64,000 bases of DNA from Vicingus serpentipes (GCF_007993035.1 NZ_VOOS01000002.1:124001-188000); one strand, 5' to 3'. Shown: positions 55,001 through 64,000, counted from the first letter of the stretch. Numbers and translations are program-made. Notes: generated by a model from the sequence alone, not told the origin.

Positions 55001-56224
55001 TAAATCATACAACATACTTAATCCTGCAAAAGCTGCACGTTCTATATTTACTTGTCGATCAGTACCAAATAAATACTTTTTAGCCATTACTTCATTTTTA
55101 TTGGCAACAGCTATCCAAACTGTACCAACTGGTTTTTCAGTTGTTCCTCCTGTTGGCCCTGCAATACCAGAAGTAGCAATAGCATAATCTACATTTAATT
55201 TTGTTAGCACACCTTTTGCCATTTGCACCACTACCTGTTCGCTAACAGCACCATAATTATCAATATCGGTAGAATTTACTCTTAATTCATTAATTTTTAC
55301 TTCATTAGCATAAGAAACGATTGCTCCTTTAAAATAATCTGAACTACCCGAAATGCTTGTAATTAAATGAGCAATATAACCACCTGTACAACTTTCCGCA
55401 GTAGCCATTGTTTGTTTATTATGTCGTAATAAATCTCCTATTATTTCTTCTAAATTTTTATTGTCAACTGAATAAATATTATCAGGTATTATATTAGTTA
55501 ATAAGGCTACTTGTTCATCAATTAATTGCTGAACTTCAGCTCTATTTTGTCCAATAGAGGTTAATCTTAGTTTTACTCTACCGGGAGAAGGCAAATAAGC
55601 TAACTTTATAGTTGAAGGTAAATTACTTTCCCAATCCGTAAGTATTTCTGCTAATTTAGACTCTGGTAACCCTTTGGTTAAAACCATTTGATGCACAATT
55701 TCTGGAAAAGTGTATTTCTGTTTTATCCAAGAGATAATTGTTTCAACCATTCCTTTCATCTCGTAAGGAACTCCAGGCATTGCAACCACTACCTTATTGT
55801 CTTTTTCAAACCATAAGCCAGGAGCAGTTCCTTTTTTGTTTCGAATAACTTTGCATTTACTCGAAACCAAAGCTTGTTGCTTATTATTGTCATTCATCTC
55901 AAACCCTCTACTAGTAATCAATTGCTCTATATCATTATAAACATCTTGATTTACAACTAGCTCACCTCCAAAATATTCATTCAGCACTGGTAAGGTTAAA
56001 TCATCGTTGGTTGGACCTAAACCACCCGTAATTAAAACAACGTCTGCTTTTAACAATGAATTATCTAAAGTATATACAATATGTTCTTTAGCATCACTAA
56101 TTGAAATGTGTTCACGAACCCGGAAACCAAGTGCGTCCATTTCTTTAGCTATCCAATGGGCATTAGTGTTTAATGTTTGCCCTATTAACAGTTCATCTCC
56201 TATTGAAATAATATCTAAAATCAT
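54989..56224 (-). CDS. cinA: CinA family protein (MoaB-like + NMN deamidase domain)
   Basis: 411 residues. N-terminal MoaB/MogA-like domain (IISIGDELLIGQTLNTNAHW, LITGGLGPTNDDLT). C-terminal PncC-like amidase domain from ~255 (TAESCTGGYIAHLITSISGSS, ATSGIAGPTGGTTEKPVGTV). Recycles NMN and acts in the nucleotide pyrophosphatase step (family knowledge). TAAATTTG promoter lies four bases before its ATG. Confidence 0.95.
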   Translation of the reverse strand: MILDIISIGDELLIGQTLNTNAHWIAKEMDALGFRVREHISISDAKEHIVYTLDNSLLKADVVLITGGLGPTNDDLTLPVLNEYFGGELVVNQDVYNDIEQLITSRGFEMNDNNKQQALVSSKCKVIRNKKGTAPGLWFEKDNKVVVAMPGVPYEMKGMVETIISWIKQKYTFPEIVHQMVLTKGLPESKLAEILTDWESNLPSTIKLAYLPSPGRVKLRLTSIGQNRAEVQQLIDEQVALLTNIIPDNIYSVDNKNLEEIIGDLLRHNKQTMATAESCTGGYIAHLITSISGSSDYFKGAIVSYANEVKINELRVNSTDIDNYGAVSEQVVVQMAKGVLTKLNVDYAIATSGIAGPTGGTTEKPVGTVWIAVANKNEVMAKKYLFGTDRQVNIERAAFAGLSMLYDLLND

Positions 56225-56228
56225 AACA

Positions 56229-56236
56229 CAAATTTA
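56229..56236 (-). promoter_or_regulatory. TAnnTTTG promoter element of cinA
   Basis: TAAATTTG on the minus strand, four bases (TGTT) before ATG 56224. Confidence 0.45.
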
Positions 56237-56285
56237 AAGTTTTGAAAAGTGATAAACATTAAAATAAAATCATTTTTGAAAATCT

Positions 56286-56293
56286 TATTTTTG
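56286..56293 (+). promoter_or_regulatory. TAnnTTTG promoter element of DUF4197 gene
   Basis: TATTTTTG, 20 bases before ATG 56314. Confidence 0.45.
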
Positions 56294-56313
56294 GCTAAAT
56301 TTAAAATTCAATA

Positions 56314-57021
56314 ATGAAAAAAATATTCGCAATTATTTTTAGTAGCACATTATTATTTGCTTGTGCTGAAATGACCCAAGTTTTAGAAGAAGTAAATGGA
56401 ATGACAGGAACTCCTGTTTTAACAAATGGAGAAGTAATTAGTGGCTTAAAAGAAGCGCTTACTGTTGGCACAAACAATTCAACTGGTTTATTATCTAAAG
56501 TTGATGGTTATTACAAGAATCCAGCATTATTTATTCCCTTCCCCCCTGAAGCACAAAAAGTAAAAGACAAAGTAATCGCATTAGGAATGGAAAGTCAGGT
56601 TGAAAAATTTGAAATGACTTTAAATAGAGCTGCAGAAACTGCTGCTAAAGAAGCTGCACCAGTTTTTATTAATGCTATTAAAGGAATGTCAATAAGTGAT
56701 GGCTTTGCAATATTAAAAGGAAACGACAACGCTGCAACTCAATACCTAAAAGACAAAACATCTGCTGAATTAAAAATTAAATTTCAACCAATTATTAAAA
56801 ACGCTATTGACCAAGTTGAAGTAACAAAGTATTGGAATCCAATAATTAACACTTACAACATGATTCCTTTTATTGACAAACAAAATCCTGATTTAGAAGA
56901 CTATGTAACAAATAAAGCAATGGATGGCTTATTTTTAATGATAGAAAAAGAAGAAAAAAACATTCGTTCTAATCCAATAGCTAGAGTTACTGACTTATTG
57001 AAAAAAGTATTTGGCAGCTAA
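56314..57021 (+). CDS. DUF4197 family lipoprotein
   Basis: 235 residues. Lipoprotein signal with cysteine near residue 17 (LLFACAE). DUF4197 signatures: GLKEALTVGTNNSTGLLSKV, FIPFPPEAQKVKDKVIALGM, KGMSISDGFAILKGNDNAAT, and YVTNKAMDGLFLMIEKEEKN. A helical periplasmic protein of unknown function. Three bases separate it from the Nudix gene, so both are likely in one transcript with the GT-C-like gene. Confidence 0.9.
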   Translation: MKKIFAIIFSSTLLFACAEMTQVLEEVNGMTGTPVLTNGEVISGLKEALTVGTNNSTGLLSKVDGYYKNPALFIPFPPEAQKVKDKVIALGMESQVEKFEMTLNRAAETAAKEAAPVFINAIKGMSISDGFAILKGNDNAATQYLKDKTSAELKIKFQPIIKNAIDQVEVTKYWNPIINTYNMIPFIDKQNPDLEDYVTNKAMDGLFLMIEKEEKNIRSNPIARVTDLLKKVFGS

Positions 57022-57024
57022 TTT

Positions 57025-57585
57025 ATGAGTGATTCTAAAAAAAATCCTTGGAAAACAATAAGCAGCAATGTTGAGTATGACAATGCTTGGATAAAAGTTA
57101 CCGAGCATAAAGTATTAAATGCTGCTGGCAATAACGGAATTTATGGAGTGGTTCATTTTAAAAATATTGCCATCGGTATTATTCCTTTAGATGAAAACAA
57201 TAACACCTGGCTAGTGGGGCAACATCGCTTTCCGTTAAACAAATTTAGTTGGGAAATTTGTGAAGGTGGCGGCAAACATAATGTTGACCCAATTGAATCT
57301 GCTAAACGCGAATTGCTAGAAGAATTAGGTATTAAAGCTAACAGCTGGAGAAAGTTGTTGGATATGCATTTAAGCAATTCAGTAAGTGATGAGGTTGGAA
57401 TTATCTATATTGTCAAAGATCTTGAATATTTTGAACCAGAGCCAGATGAAGATGAAGTGTTGAGCTTAAAAAAGCTTCACATAAATGAAGCTTATGAAAT
57501 GGTAATGAATGGAGAAATTACAGATAGCTTAAGTGTTGCAGGAATACTTAAAACAAAGATACTAATTGATAACAGACAAATTTAA
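57025..57585 (+). CDS. Nudix hydrolase, nucleoside-diphosphate-sugar type
   Basis: 186 residues. Nudix box region GGGKHNVDPIESAKRELLEE then LGI. The REL-x-EE-x-G-I core is present, but the upstream Glu of GX5E appears replaced (V or gap around HNV). ADP-sugar-pyrophosphatase-like N- and C-terminal strands are present (WLVGQHRFPLNKFSWEICEG). Its stop overlaps the next ATG (TAATG). Confidence 0.85.
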   Translation: MSDSKKNPWKTISSNVEYDNAWIKVTEHKVLNAAGNNGIYGVVHFKNIAIGIIPLDENNNTWLVGQHRFPLNKFSWEICEGGGKHNVDPIESAKRELLEELGIKANSWRKLLDMHLSNSVSDEVGIIYIVKDLEYFEPEPDEDEVLSLKKLHINEAYEMVMNGEITDSLSVAGILKTKILIDNRQI

Positions 57586-59072
57586 TGGGTTGGATAAAAC
57601 CAATATGGTTAATTGTTTTAGTATCGTTAATAAGTGCTTTTTTCTTTAATGAATTAAATATTAATTCACTTTCTGAAAATCGATTACAAGAAGGCGAAAC
57701 TGTTATAACAAGTGATGATTGGAGTTACTTAAGTCCAGCTAAAAATTACTACAAAACTGGCGTTTGGAAAGAAAACATACCTGGAAATGTTAGCTATTTT
57801 CAGCGTCCACCAGGTTACGGAATATTTTACTACAGCTGCTTATTACTTAGTGAAAATCATGCCTTATTACTGCTAAAGATTTTCCAAGTGCTTTTATTCG
57901 CTCTATCAGTCTTCTGCTTGTTTAAAATATGCATGTACCTTTTGAATAATGAAAAAATTGCGTTGATGGTTGCTGTAATTTATGGTATTACTCCTTTTGC
58001 TATGGGTTTTTTATATTATACGCTTTCAGAAGGCATTACTCCTGCCCTGCTAATATTTTATATTTATTTCCTAGTTTATGCCAACGTAGCTCGATATAAA
58101 AAACAACAAAACTTTTTGTTTGGTTTAGCAGCTTTAGTTTTTGCTTATTTATTTATTGTTCGACCAGTACTTGGTGTGTTTGGTTTATTACTTCCTGTTT
58201 TTGTTTATTATAGTTATGCTCATTGGTTTAAAAAAGCCATTGTTTTCGGAGCAATTGCCTCAAGTTTTATGGTGATTTGGCAAATTAGAAATTACACAAT
58301 TACTGGAGAGTATGTTGGGTTAAACCCTATTTTCCAACAAGACAATAATTCACTTTATCGCTCACCATCATCAGCTTTTTGGGATTTTAACGAATCATGG
58401 GGTGTTGAAGGTGCTGATTATCACTCCTATTCATTACCATTCTGGCAAGCAGCTATAAAAGGAGATGTTTCAATTAATCACATCAATAAAATTTTAGATG
58501 CATTTCCTAAGTATGTAATTGATCATTTTGGTAAAGATCGTCTTACAAAAGTGTTTAAAGATTATCAAAAAGCAATATTAATTCAAAAGCCTTATTATGA
58601 AAAAGGGTTACCTATGCCTAAGTTTAAAATTGTCGAAGAAGAAATTGTAGTTAATGAATTTAAGGAACTTACTAGAGAATTTAAAAGTGAGTTTTGGTTT
58701 CAATATCACATTATCTCTCCACTAAAAGTATTTAAGGTCATGGCTTTTCACTCTAATTTATCCATGAGTATATTTCAAAGTACATTTAGAGGTAATTTAA
58801 TAATGGAGTTTTTTAGATTTTTATTTTTTAGCCTGCATGGGTTATGTTTCCTTGCTTTACTTGCTAATTTAATATGGTTTAAAAGAAATTCACCACTCGA
58901 AAACACATTATATATAGCAACTTTTATTTATGTGTTTTACTTGTGCTATTTTCAACGTGGAATTGAAGAAAGATATACCTTACCTATTCTCTCAATTTTA
59001 TTAATAGGATTATTGAGTTTAGCAAATAAAATAAAAAGCGTTTACTCCGAAAGAATACAAAGCATAACTTAA
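57585..59072 (+). CDS. Multi-pass membrane glycosyltransferase-like (GT-C/GT39-type) protein
   Basis: 495 residues with about ten to eleven membrane helices. The first long extracytoplasmic loop carries an acidic SDDWSYLSPAKNYYKTG and FQRPPGYGIFYYSCLL, in line with the catalytic loop of PMT/ArnT-like GT-C enzymes. Probably uses a polyprenyl-phosphate sugar donor. Coupled to the Nudix gene by a one-base overlap; 4-base overlap with the convergent pdxH. Confidence 0.7.
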   Translation: MGWIKPIWLIVLVSLISAFFFNELNINSLSENRLQEGETVITSDDWSYLSPAKNYYKTGVWKENIPGNVSYFQRPPGYGIFYYSCLLLSENHALLLLKIFQVLLFALSVFCLFKICMYLLNNEKIALMVAVIYGITPFAMGFLYYTLSEGITPALLIFYIYFLVYANVARYKKQQNFLFGLAALVFAYLFIVRPVLGVFGLLLPVFVYYSYAHWFKKAIVFGAIASSFMVIWQIRNYTITGEYVGLNPIFQQDNNSLYRSPSSAFWDFNESWGVEGADYHSYSLPFWQAAIKGDVSINHINKILDAFPKYVIDHFGKDRLTKVFKDYQKAILIQKPYYEKGLPMPKFKIVEEEIVVNEFKELTREFKSEFWFQYHIISPLKVFKVMAFHSNLSMSIFQSTFRGNLIMEFFRFLFFSLHGLCFLALLANLIWFKRNSPLENTLYIATFIYVFYLCYFQRGIEERYTLPILSILLIGLLSLANKIKSVYSERIQSIT

Positions 59073-59719
59073 GGTGCTACCCTCGTAATTTTCCAATCGT
59101 TATTTTTTTTAGTATATATCAGCCTGTCATGTAATCGGCTTGGACGACCTTGCCAGTACTCAAATTTATGAGGAACAACAATATAGCCTCCCCAGTGTGG
59201 TGGACGAGGAATTACTTGATCTTTAAATTTATCGGCAAAATAATTCAATCGTTCTTCTAATTCTTCTCTATTTTTAATCTCAGTACTTTGATCAGATGCC
59301 CATGCTCCCAATTGACTTTCCCTTGGTCTTTTTTCAAAATAAGCATCCGACATTTCTTCGTTAACTTTTGTTACAACTCCTTCCACTCGAATTTGTCTTT
59401 CCAATTCACCCCAAAAGAAATTAACAGCTATCTTATTATTAGTTGAAATATCATTCCCTTTATGACTAGTGTAATTGGTATAAAAAACTAATCCTTCTTC
59501 ACTTATAAATCTTAAATATACAATTCGTGTTGATGGTTGCCCAGTTTCATCTACTGTAGAAATAGACATGGCGTAAGGATCTAATATTTGAGAATTTACT
59601 GCTTCTTCAAACCAAGTTTCAAATTGTAAAAAAGGATTTTTATTAGCAGAACTTTCTGTTAAAGATTTATCCGCAAAATCTCTTCTTATACTGTTTAAAT
59701 AATTCTGTAAATCTTCCAT
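59069..59719 (-). CDS. pdxH: Pyridoxamine/pyridoxine 5'-phosphate oxidase
   Basis: 216 residues from ATG 59719 (an in-frame TTG three codons earlier is less likely). FMN-binding split barrel: PYAMSISTVDETGQPSTRIV, FYTNYTSHKGNDI, VNFFWGELERQIRVEG, and the C-terminal PHKFEYWQGRPSRLHDR that binds PLP. Final step of vitamin B6 synthesis. Confidence 0.95.
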   Translation of the reverse strand: MEDLQNYLNSIRRDFADKSLTESSANKNPFLQFETWFEEAVNSQILDPYAMSISTVDETGQPSTRIVYLRFISEEGLVFYTNYTSHKGNDISTNNKIAVNFFWGELERQIRVEGVVTKVNEEMSDAYFEKRPRESQLGAWASDQSTEIKNREELEERLNYFADKFKDQVIPRPPHWGGYIVVPHKFEYWQGRPSRLHDRLIYTKKNNDWKITRVAP

Positions 59720-59816
59720 AAGAAACAAGTAAAATCAATAAACAAAGCTAATTAATTGAAAGTATTTTTCAATGCTATTCTAATTTTAATTAAATTTATT
59801 ACTAAATGCTACAATT

Positions 59817-60410
59817 ATGGATATTAACCCTTTTGATTATACCATTTCATCATTAAATAAGCTTAAATTAAAAAAAGGCAGATTGCTTTTAGCCGAGCCT
59901 TTTATGGTTGATCCATATTTTAAACGATCTGTTGTTCTTCTTACTGAATACAATAAAGAAAATTGTTTCGGTTTTATTTTAAATCAATCATTAGAATTAA
60001 CAGTTAATGATGTTATTGCCGATTTTCCAAAATTTGAAGCTCCTGTATTTATGGGTGGACCTGTAAGTCCTGATAATTTATTTTACATTCATTCTCAAGG
60101 AAAATACATTCAAGGCAGTCAAAAAATTACTGATAATTTATGGTGGACAGGTAATTTTGATCAGTTAAAATTCATGATTCAAAACAATGAAATCTTCCCA
60201 CATGAAGTAAAATTCTTTTTGGGCTATTCTGGTTGGGATTATTTACAATTAAACAATGAGGTAAAACACGAATCATGGATTATTACTGACGCTAATGATT
60301 TAACAATTAAAGATTTAAACAATAAACAGTTGTGGCAGACTACACTCAAAAAAATGGGGAATAAACATGCTTTACTCTCAAATTTTCCTGTTGACCCAAG
60401 TTTAAATTAA
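59817..60410 (+). CDS. YqgE/AlgH family protein (DUF179)
   Basis: 197 residues. Family signatures: GRLLLAEPFMVDPYFKRSVV, GFILNQSL, PVFMGGPVSPDNLFYIHSQG, and FLGYSGWDYLQLNNEV. A single-domain cytoplasmic protein; function in the family is uncertain. Six bases separate it from the next gene. Confidence 0.92.
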   Translation: MDINPFDYTISSLNKLKLKKGRLLLAEPFMVDPYFKRSVVLLTEYNKENCFGFILNQSLELTVNDVIADFPKFEAPVFMGGPVSPDNLFYIHSQGKYIQGSQKITDNLWWTGNFDQLKFMIQNNEIFPHEVKFFLGYSGWDYLQLNNEVKHESWIITDANDLTIKDLNNKQLWQTTLKKMGNKHALLSNFPVDPSLN

Positions 60411-60416
60411 ATACTA

Positions 60417-61184
60417 ATGTTGAAAGGATTTATCCTCGTATTATTCTCCTTCATTATTTCATATAGTTTTGCACAAGATGATTATGTATTAGAATCTACG
60501 GAATCTACTAAAAATGAAGTTAATAGTGCCATTTTCAACAAACCAAACCCCGATTACACAAGCTACTTTACCACTCCCACTGCTTTTACATTATCAAAAA
60601 GAGATTTTAGGTTAGCCAGTAATGACATTTTATTTTTTAAAGTAAGTTATGGATTGACAAGTAACACTACCTTAAGTCTAAATATGTCAGCTTTTAGCAG
60701 CTTAGTAGGTTCAATTAAGCAAAATTTAAAAAGGAATGAAACAGTTAATATATCAATTACAGCTTCATTGGGAGACTTAACATCTGGCATAAAAGACACT
60801 ACAGTTTTGTTTGCTGGCACTAGTTGCCAAGCAACAATTGGAGACCATCAAAATAATTTAACAATTGGTACAGGTATTTATTATATAAATAGCAATGTAG
60901 AAATGATTAATGAAGAACATGAATTTTTCTTTCATGTAATTAATGCTGGATTTCAAAATCAGCTTTCAAAAAATATCTATTTTTTAATTGATGGAATGTA
61001 TTTTACAAACTACAATATTTTAACTGGAGGAGTTGGGTTTAAATTTGTAATTAAGACTAAATATTCTATTAATGCTGGTATTATGCCTATTGTTTGGAAC
61101 AACATTAGAACTAGCAGACATGATTTTACTTCTGGAGTTCTGCCTTTCTTTTCTGCAAGAATGTTAATTGAAAGAAAAGACTAA
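60417..61184 (+). CDS. Outer-membrane beta-barrel-like protein, unknown
   Basis: 255 residues. Signal peptide (ends ISYSFAQ). Alternating hydrophobic/aromatic strands (LFFKVSYGLTSNTTLSLNMS; HEFFFHVINAGFQNQLSKNI; GVGFKFVIKTKYSINAGIMP) suggest a small outer-membrane barrel. No family was recognised. Overlaps the convergent aminotransferase stop by 4 bases. Confidence 0.65.
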   Translation: MLKGFILVLFSFIISYSFAQDDYVLESTESTKNEVNSAIFNKPNPDYTSYFTTPTAFTLSKRDFRLASNDILFFKVSYGLTSNTTLSLNMSAFSSLVGSIKQNLKRNETVNISITASLGDLTSGIKDTTVLFAGTSCQATIGDHQNNLTIGTGIYYINSNVEMINEEHEFFFHVINAGFQNQLSKNIYFLIDGMYFTNYNILTGGVGFKFVIKTKYSINAGIMPIVWNNIRTSRHDFTSGVLPFFSARMLIERKD

Positions 61185-62023
61185 ACTGACTGGTTTAGCT
61201 CATTAATTAATAATTGAATAGTTTCGTTTGTGTATTGCTTTTCTTTAAAAGATTCAACCCATTGAATTCCTTTAACTGCATTTGTTAAAAATAATTCATC
61301 AGCTTGTAATAGCATACTGCCATTCACCATTCCTTCAAAAATATTAATATTCATTTTTGCAGCAATTTTTAAAATTTGCTTACGCATCACTCCATCAATA
61401 CAACCTTCTTCAAGTGATGAAGTATAAATATTATTATTCTTGTATAAAAAGACGTTAGAACTCATTGCTTCAGCAATTCTTCCATGCTTGTTTAGCATTA
61501 AACATTCATCTAATTCATTTTCTTTACAATAAATTCCAGCTAATATTTGCTGAAGACTATTCGTTGTTTTGATGTTTGATAACTTAGATGTACTCCTTTT
61601 TTGTTCGCTATAAATATCAACCTTTAATCCATTAACGTTTAATTCAAAATAATTATTATCAATTGATTTAGCCTCTATTACATAGGCCTTTTTTTCATTA
61701 ATTGGTTGATAAAAACCTTCAGCATCTCTAAAAACAGTTAACCTAACTCTTCCACCTTCTTTAATATTGTTTTTAACCAACAACTCTTCAATTTGAACTT
61801 TAACATCATTAAAAGAAATATTTGAAGATTTCATTTTCAATAATTCTACACCTTGCTTTAATCTTTTGAAATGATCTTCCACAAAGCATAATTTACCATT
61901 AACAACCCTTATTGTTTCGAATAAAGCATCACCATATTTAAAAGCTCTATTATTAATAGAAAATATTTGCTCATCGCTAGCAAAAAGCTTCCCATTATAA
62001 TTAATATAGCTTTCGTTTTTCAA
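61181..62023 (-). CDS. Class IV aminotransferase (PabC/IlvE-type)
   Basis: 280 residues, fold type IV PLP enzyme. PLP lysine in SNIKTTNSLQQILAGIYCKE, Glu of GRIAEAMSSNVFLYKNNN, and the phosphate-cup GCIDGVMRKQIL. May be aminodeoxychorismate lyase or branched-chain/D-amino-acid aminotransferase; this cannot be settled by eye. Last gene of the topoisomerase-rhomboid-GmhB operon, one base after gmhB. Confidence 0.88.
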   Translation of the reverse strand: MKNESYINYNGKLFASDEQIFSINNRAFKYGDALFETIRVVNGKLCFVEDHFKRLKQGVELLKMKSSNISFNDVKVQIEELLVKNNIKEGGRVRLTVFRDAEGFYQPINEKKAYVIEAKSIDNNYFELNVNGLKVDIYSEQKRSTSKLSNIKTTNSLQQILAGIYCKENELDECLMLNKHGRIAEAMSSNVFLYKNNNIYTSSLEEGCIDGVMRKQILKIAAKMNINIFEGMVNGSMLLQADELFLTNAVKGIQWVESFKEKQYTNETIQLLINELNQSV

Positions 62024-62024
62024 A

Positions 62025-62507
62025 TTAGTTTATTTGGTTAATATAATTATTTAGATTTTCGTTTGCAGTTACTCTAATTGTTTTTAATCCAACTTTTTGT
62101 CCTGCCAATTCATCTCTTCTACTATCACCTATAAAATATGATTTTTCAATATTAACATTATATTTTGCAATAGCTTTTTCAAGCATTAAAGAATCTGGTT
62201 TACGACAAATACATTTTTCTACAAAAGAATGATGAGGACAATAATAGATGTCCAAAAGAGAGATATTCGCATCTTTAAACCATTGTTGCATACAACAGTG
62301 TACGTTAATTACATCATTATGGTTATATATACCTTTAGAAATACCTCCCTGATTAGTAATTACAATAAACTCAAAGCCTTTTTCTTTTAATACTTTTAAA
62401 GCTTCAAACAAACCTTCTACAGGTTTAAAATCTTCAATCTCAAAAGTATATTCTCCTCGCTCAATGTTAATTACACCATCTCTATCTAAAAAAACTACTT
62501 TTCTCAT
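62025..62507 (-). CDS. gmhB: D,D-heptose 1,7-bisphosphate phosphatase-like (HAD-IIIA)
   Basis: 160 residues. HAD nucleophile motif FLDRDGVINIERGEYT, motif II ITNQGGIS, motif III/IV FIGDSRRDELAG. The zinc loop of GmhB/HisB-N enzymes is present (CPHHSFVEKCICRKP). It dephosphorylates heptose bisphosphate for LPS or capsule precursors. One-base overlap with the rhomboid gene (TAATG). Confidence 0.9.
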   Translation of the reverse strand: MRKVVFLDRDGVINIERGEYTFEIEDFKPVEGLFEALKVLKEKGFEFIVITNQGGISKGIYNHNDVINVHCCMQQWFKDANISLLDIYYCPHHSFVEKCICRKPDSLMLEKAIAKYNVNIEKSYFIGDSRRDELAGQKVGLKTIRVTANENLNNYINQIN

Positions 62508-63136
62508 TAATTAAAGTAAGCTAATAGTTGATTAAAAAAATTAGATAGGACATTAGGAATAAACAATAAAGTAAATAAAAATCCAAAGGCAGCACCACCA
62601 ATATGTGCATCATGAGCGACATTAGTACCGCCACGTTTATCCATATACATTTCGTAAGCGATATATAACACACCAAAGACTATAGGAGGTAAACTTATTG
62701 GAATGAAAATTATACCTATACCTCCTTGTAAAGGCATAAATGCTATTGCTGAAAATAATATTGCAGAAACAGCACCTGATGCCCCAACTGAATTATACCC
62801 ATAATCATCTTTATGTTTAATAATAGAAGGTACAGTTGCTGCTATAACTCCTCCAAAGTAGATAAATAGATATAATAACGAAGCTAAACTTCCTACCGTT
62901 TGTTCTAAAAAGGATTCAACTACGCTACCAAAAGAGTATAATACATACATGTTAAAAATTAGATGGAAAATATTTCCTTTATCATGAACAAATGCATGTG
63001 TTATTATCCTGTGCCATTCTTTACGATGAATAACTTGATAGGGATTGAACAACATTTTAGCATATAACTCACTATTATTGTTAGCCATTAACGACAAACC
63101 AACAGTAACTACAATTATAATTAATGTTACACTCAT
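62507..63136 (-). CDS. Rhomboid-family intramembrane serine protease
   Basis: 209 residues, six membrane helices. Catalytic serine in GASGAVSAILFS and histidine in AHIGGAAFGFLF. The conserved HLIFNMYVLYSFG of helix 2 supplies the oxyanion-hole asparagine. Active-site residues complete, so proteolytic activity is expected. Overlaps the topoisomerase stop by one base. Confidence 0.93.
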   Translation of the reverse strand: MSVTLIIIVVTVGLSLMANNNSELYAKMLFNPYQVIHRKEWHRIITHAFVHDKGNIFHLIFNMYVLYSFGSVVESFLEQTVGSLASLLYLFIYFGGVIAATVPSIIKHKDDYGYNSVGASGAVSAILFSAIAFMPLQGGIGIIFIPISLPPIVFGVLYIAYEMYMDKRGGTNVAHDAHIGGAAFGFLFTLLFIPNVLSNFFNQLLAYFN

Positions 63137-64000
63137 TAAAATAGCTTCATTTGAACATCATCATCGTCTACATCCTTAATTGGTTTAGATTTTGTTTTTT
63201 GTTTTGGAGATAAATCTATTTTCTTGTCGTCCTCTTTAGGTGATATTTCTTTTATTTCAATAACTTCTTCATCTTCTTCAGTTTCTTCATCCTCATTTTG
63301 AACTATTTCTTCAACTTCTTCTATAGATTCAGCTGTAGCTTCTTCAATTTCAGACTCATCCTCTTCAACTTCTTCGTTTTTTAAAGGTTCTTCGTAAGGT
63401 AAGGGTTCTAATAAATCAATATTTTTAACCTTGTTTGTAGTTAATCTATTTCCTATAGCTTTTAAACCTTTTATAGCAATAAACTCTTCTAAATTAATTG
63501 TATCTGGATCTTTTTCAACCCCCTTAACTTTAGAATAATTAATTTGTATTTGAGGAAGCCAATCAGTAGAAACTACCTCTAGGTATGAATCCTCATGCTC
63601 AGAAATAAATGATGTCTTCTTGTCTGTAGGTTCAATTAAAAATCGTTTAACATTATATTGCTGTTTCTCTCCATCAAAATAAATAGCTGAAACAGGTTTT
63701 TCTGGATTCCATTTCTCCAACACAATCATATCCTCTTCGAATTTGGTAAACAAATCGAATCCGGTTAACTGATAATCACCACTTTGCATTATGGTTAATA
63801 TCTTGTCTTCTGCTTTAAAATCACCTAAAAATTCACCTCTTCCATCAGAATTTAATCGCTGAACAGTATCGTCAAACCATATTTTACGTGCTGAAAGTGT
63901 TGAAACTCCTTTTTCTTTAAGTTCAATTTTAGCAATTCCATATTTTGTAACCCTATTCCCTCCTGCTGCTCTACCTTTTATTGCTAATTCAGAGAAATCA
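63136..64000 (-). CDS. parC: DNA gyrase/topoisomerase IV subunit A, C-terminal part (window-truncated)
   Basis: The frame is open to the right edge; 287 residues are visible. They cover the last beta-propeller blades (LAIKGRAAGGNRVTKYGIAK, ARKIWFDDTVQRLN, ILTIMQSGDYQLTGFDL) and a long acidic tail (EEVEEDESEIEEAT) ending VQMKLF, as typical of Bacteroidota type IIA topoisomerase A subunits. Whether ParC- or GyrA-type cannot be decided from this part, so the symbol is tentative. Confidence 0.88.
   Translation of the reverse strand, partial: DFSELAIKGRAAGGNRVTKYGIAKIELKEKGVSTLSARKIWFDDTVQRLNSDGRGEFLGDFKAEDKILTIMQSGDYQLTGFDLFTKFEEDMIVLEKWNPEKPVSAIYFDGEKQQYNVKRFLIEPTDKKTSFISEHEDSYLEVVSTDWLPQIQINYSKVKGVEKDPDTINLEEFIAIKGLKAIGNRLTTNKVKNIDLLEPLPYEEPLKNEEVEEDESEIEEATAESIEEVEEIVQNEDEETEEDEEVIEIKEISPKEDDKKIDLSPKQKTKSKPIKDVDDDDVQMKLF

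Overview
The window comes from the chromosome of an AT-rich, Gram-negative member of the Bacteroidota, most likely a marine Flavobacteriales-type organism. Evidence: a type IX secretion C-terminal signal on a CotH/lamin-tail protein, GldJ/GldK-like FGE-fold protein, DUF5686, DUF3667, DUF4197 and DUF5074 families, many lipoprotein signals, and promoter motifs of the TAnnTTTG (-7) type in place of -10/-35 boxes and Shine-Dalgarno sites. No tRNA, rRNA, CRISPR array, transposase or phage gene was seen. Both ends cut genes: an FGE-like gene at the left and the C-terminus of a ParC/GyrA-type topoisomerase subunit at the right.

Layout. 1-2.4 kb: FGE-like protein, S4/Hsp15-like protein, and two small orphans, one flanked by direct repeats. 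2.4-12.9 kb: a signalling island of four paralogous membrane proteins (signal peptide, TPR sensor, one membrane helix, cytoplasmic SpoIIE/PP2C phosphatase), with a Cys-rich lipoprotein and two PH-like proteins, one carrying a perfect 63-bp tandem duplication. 13-18.6 kb: TspO, a cyclase-HD fusion, GNAT, a J-domain/KTSC fusion, ABC-F. 18.6-30.7 kb: T9SS-secreted CotH protein, EamA transporter, an operon of DEAD-box helicase, HrpB, ABC exporter and APH-like kinase, a cold-shock protein, and cysE-cysM. 31-43.4 kb: YitT, cyclophilin lipoprotein, MFS, DUF2461, VOC, TtcA, a second ABC-F, a REP-like palindromic element, DUF885 lipoprotein, peroxiredoxin-like protein and DUF5686. 43.5-50.9 kb: TypA, an XRE regulator preceded by repeated operators, orphans, a STAS-like protein, PyrD, an HMG-CoA-lyase-like enzyme and DUF3667. 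51-55 kb: cobalamin riboswitch, BtuB-like receptor, DUF5074 lipoprotein and a Dph6-like PP-loop enzyme. 55-64 kb: CinA, DUF4197, Nudix, a GT-C-like membrane protein, PdxH, YqgE, then the leftward operon topoisomerase A - rhomboid - GmhB - class IV aminotransferase.

The most unusual feature is in the signalling island. All four TPR-SpoIIE genes encode a clear signal peptide, but none has ATG, GTG or TTG where it should begin. At the aligned position they have ATC, ATC, ATT and ATC. In three of them the first canonical start lies beyond the signal peptide, so the genes appear to use AUC/AUU initiation. A second notable pattern is that seven genes have a TAnnTTTG element exactly four bases before the ATG, which predicts leaderless mRNAs. 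Other points of interest are the operator array of the XRE regulator, a perfect 16-bp palindrome in a divergent promoter region, and the linkage of a Dph6-like enzyme to B12 uptake.
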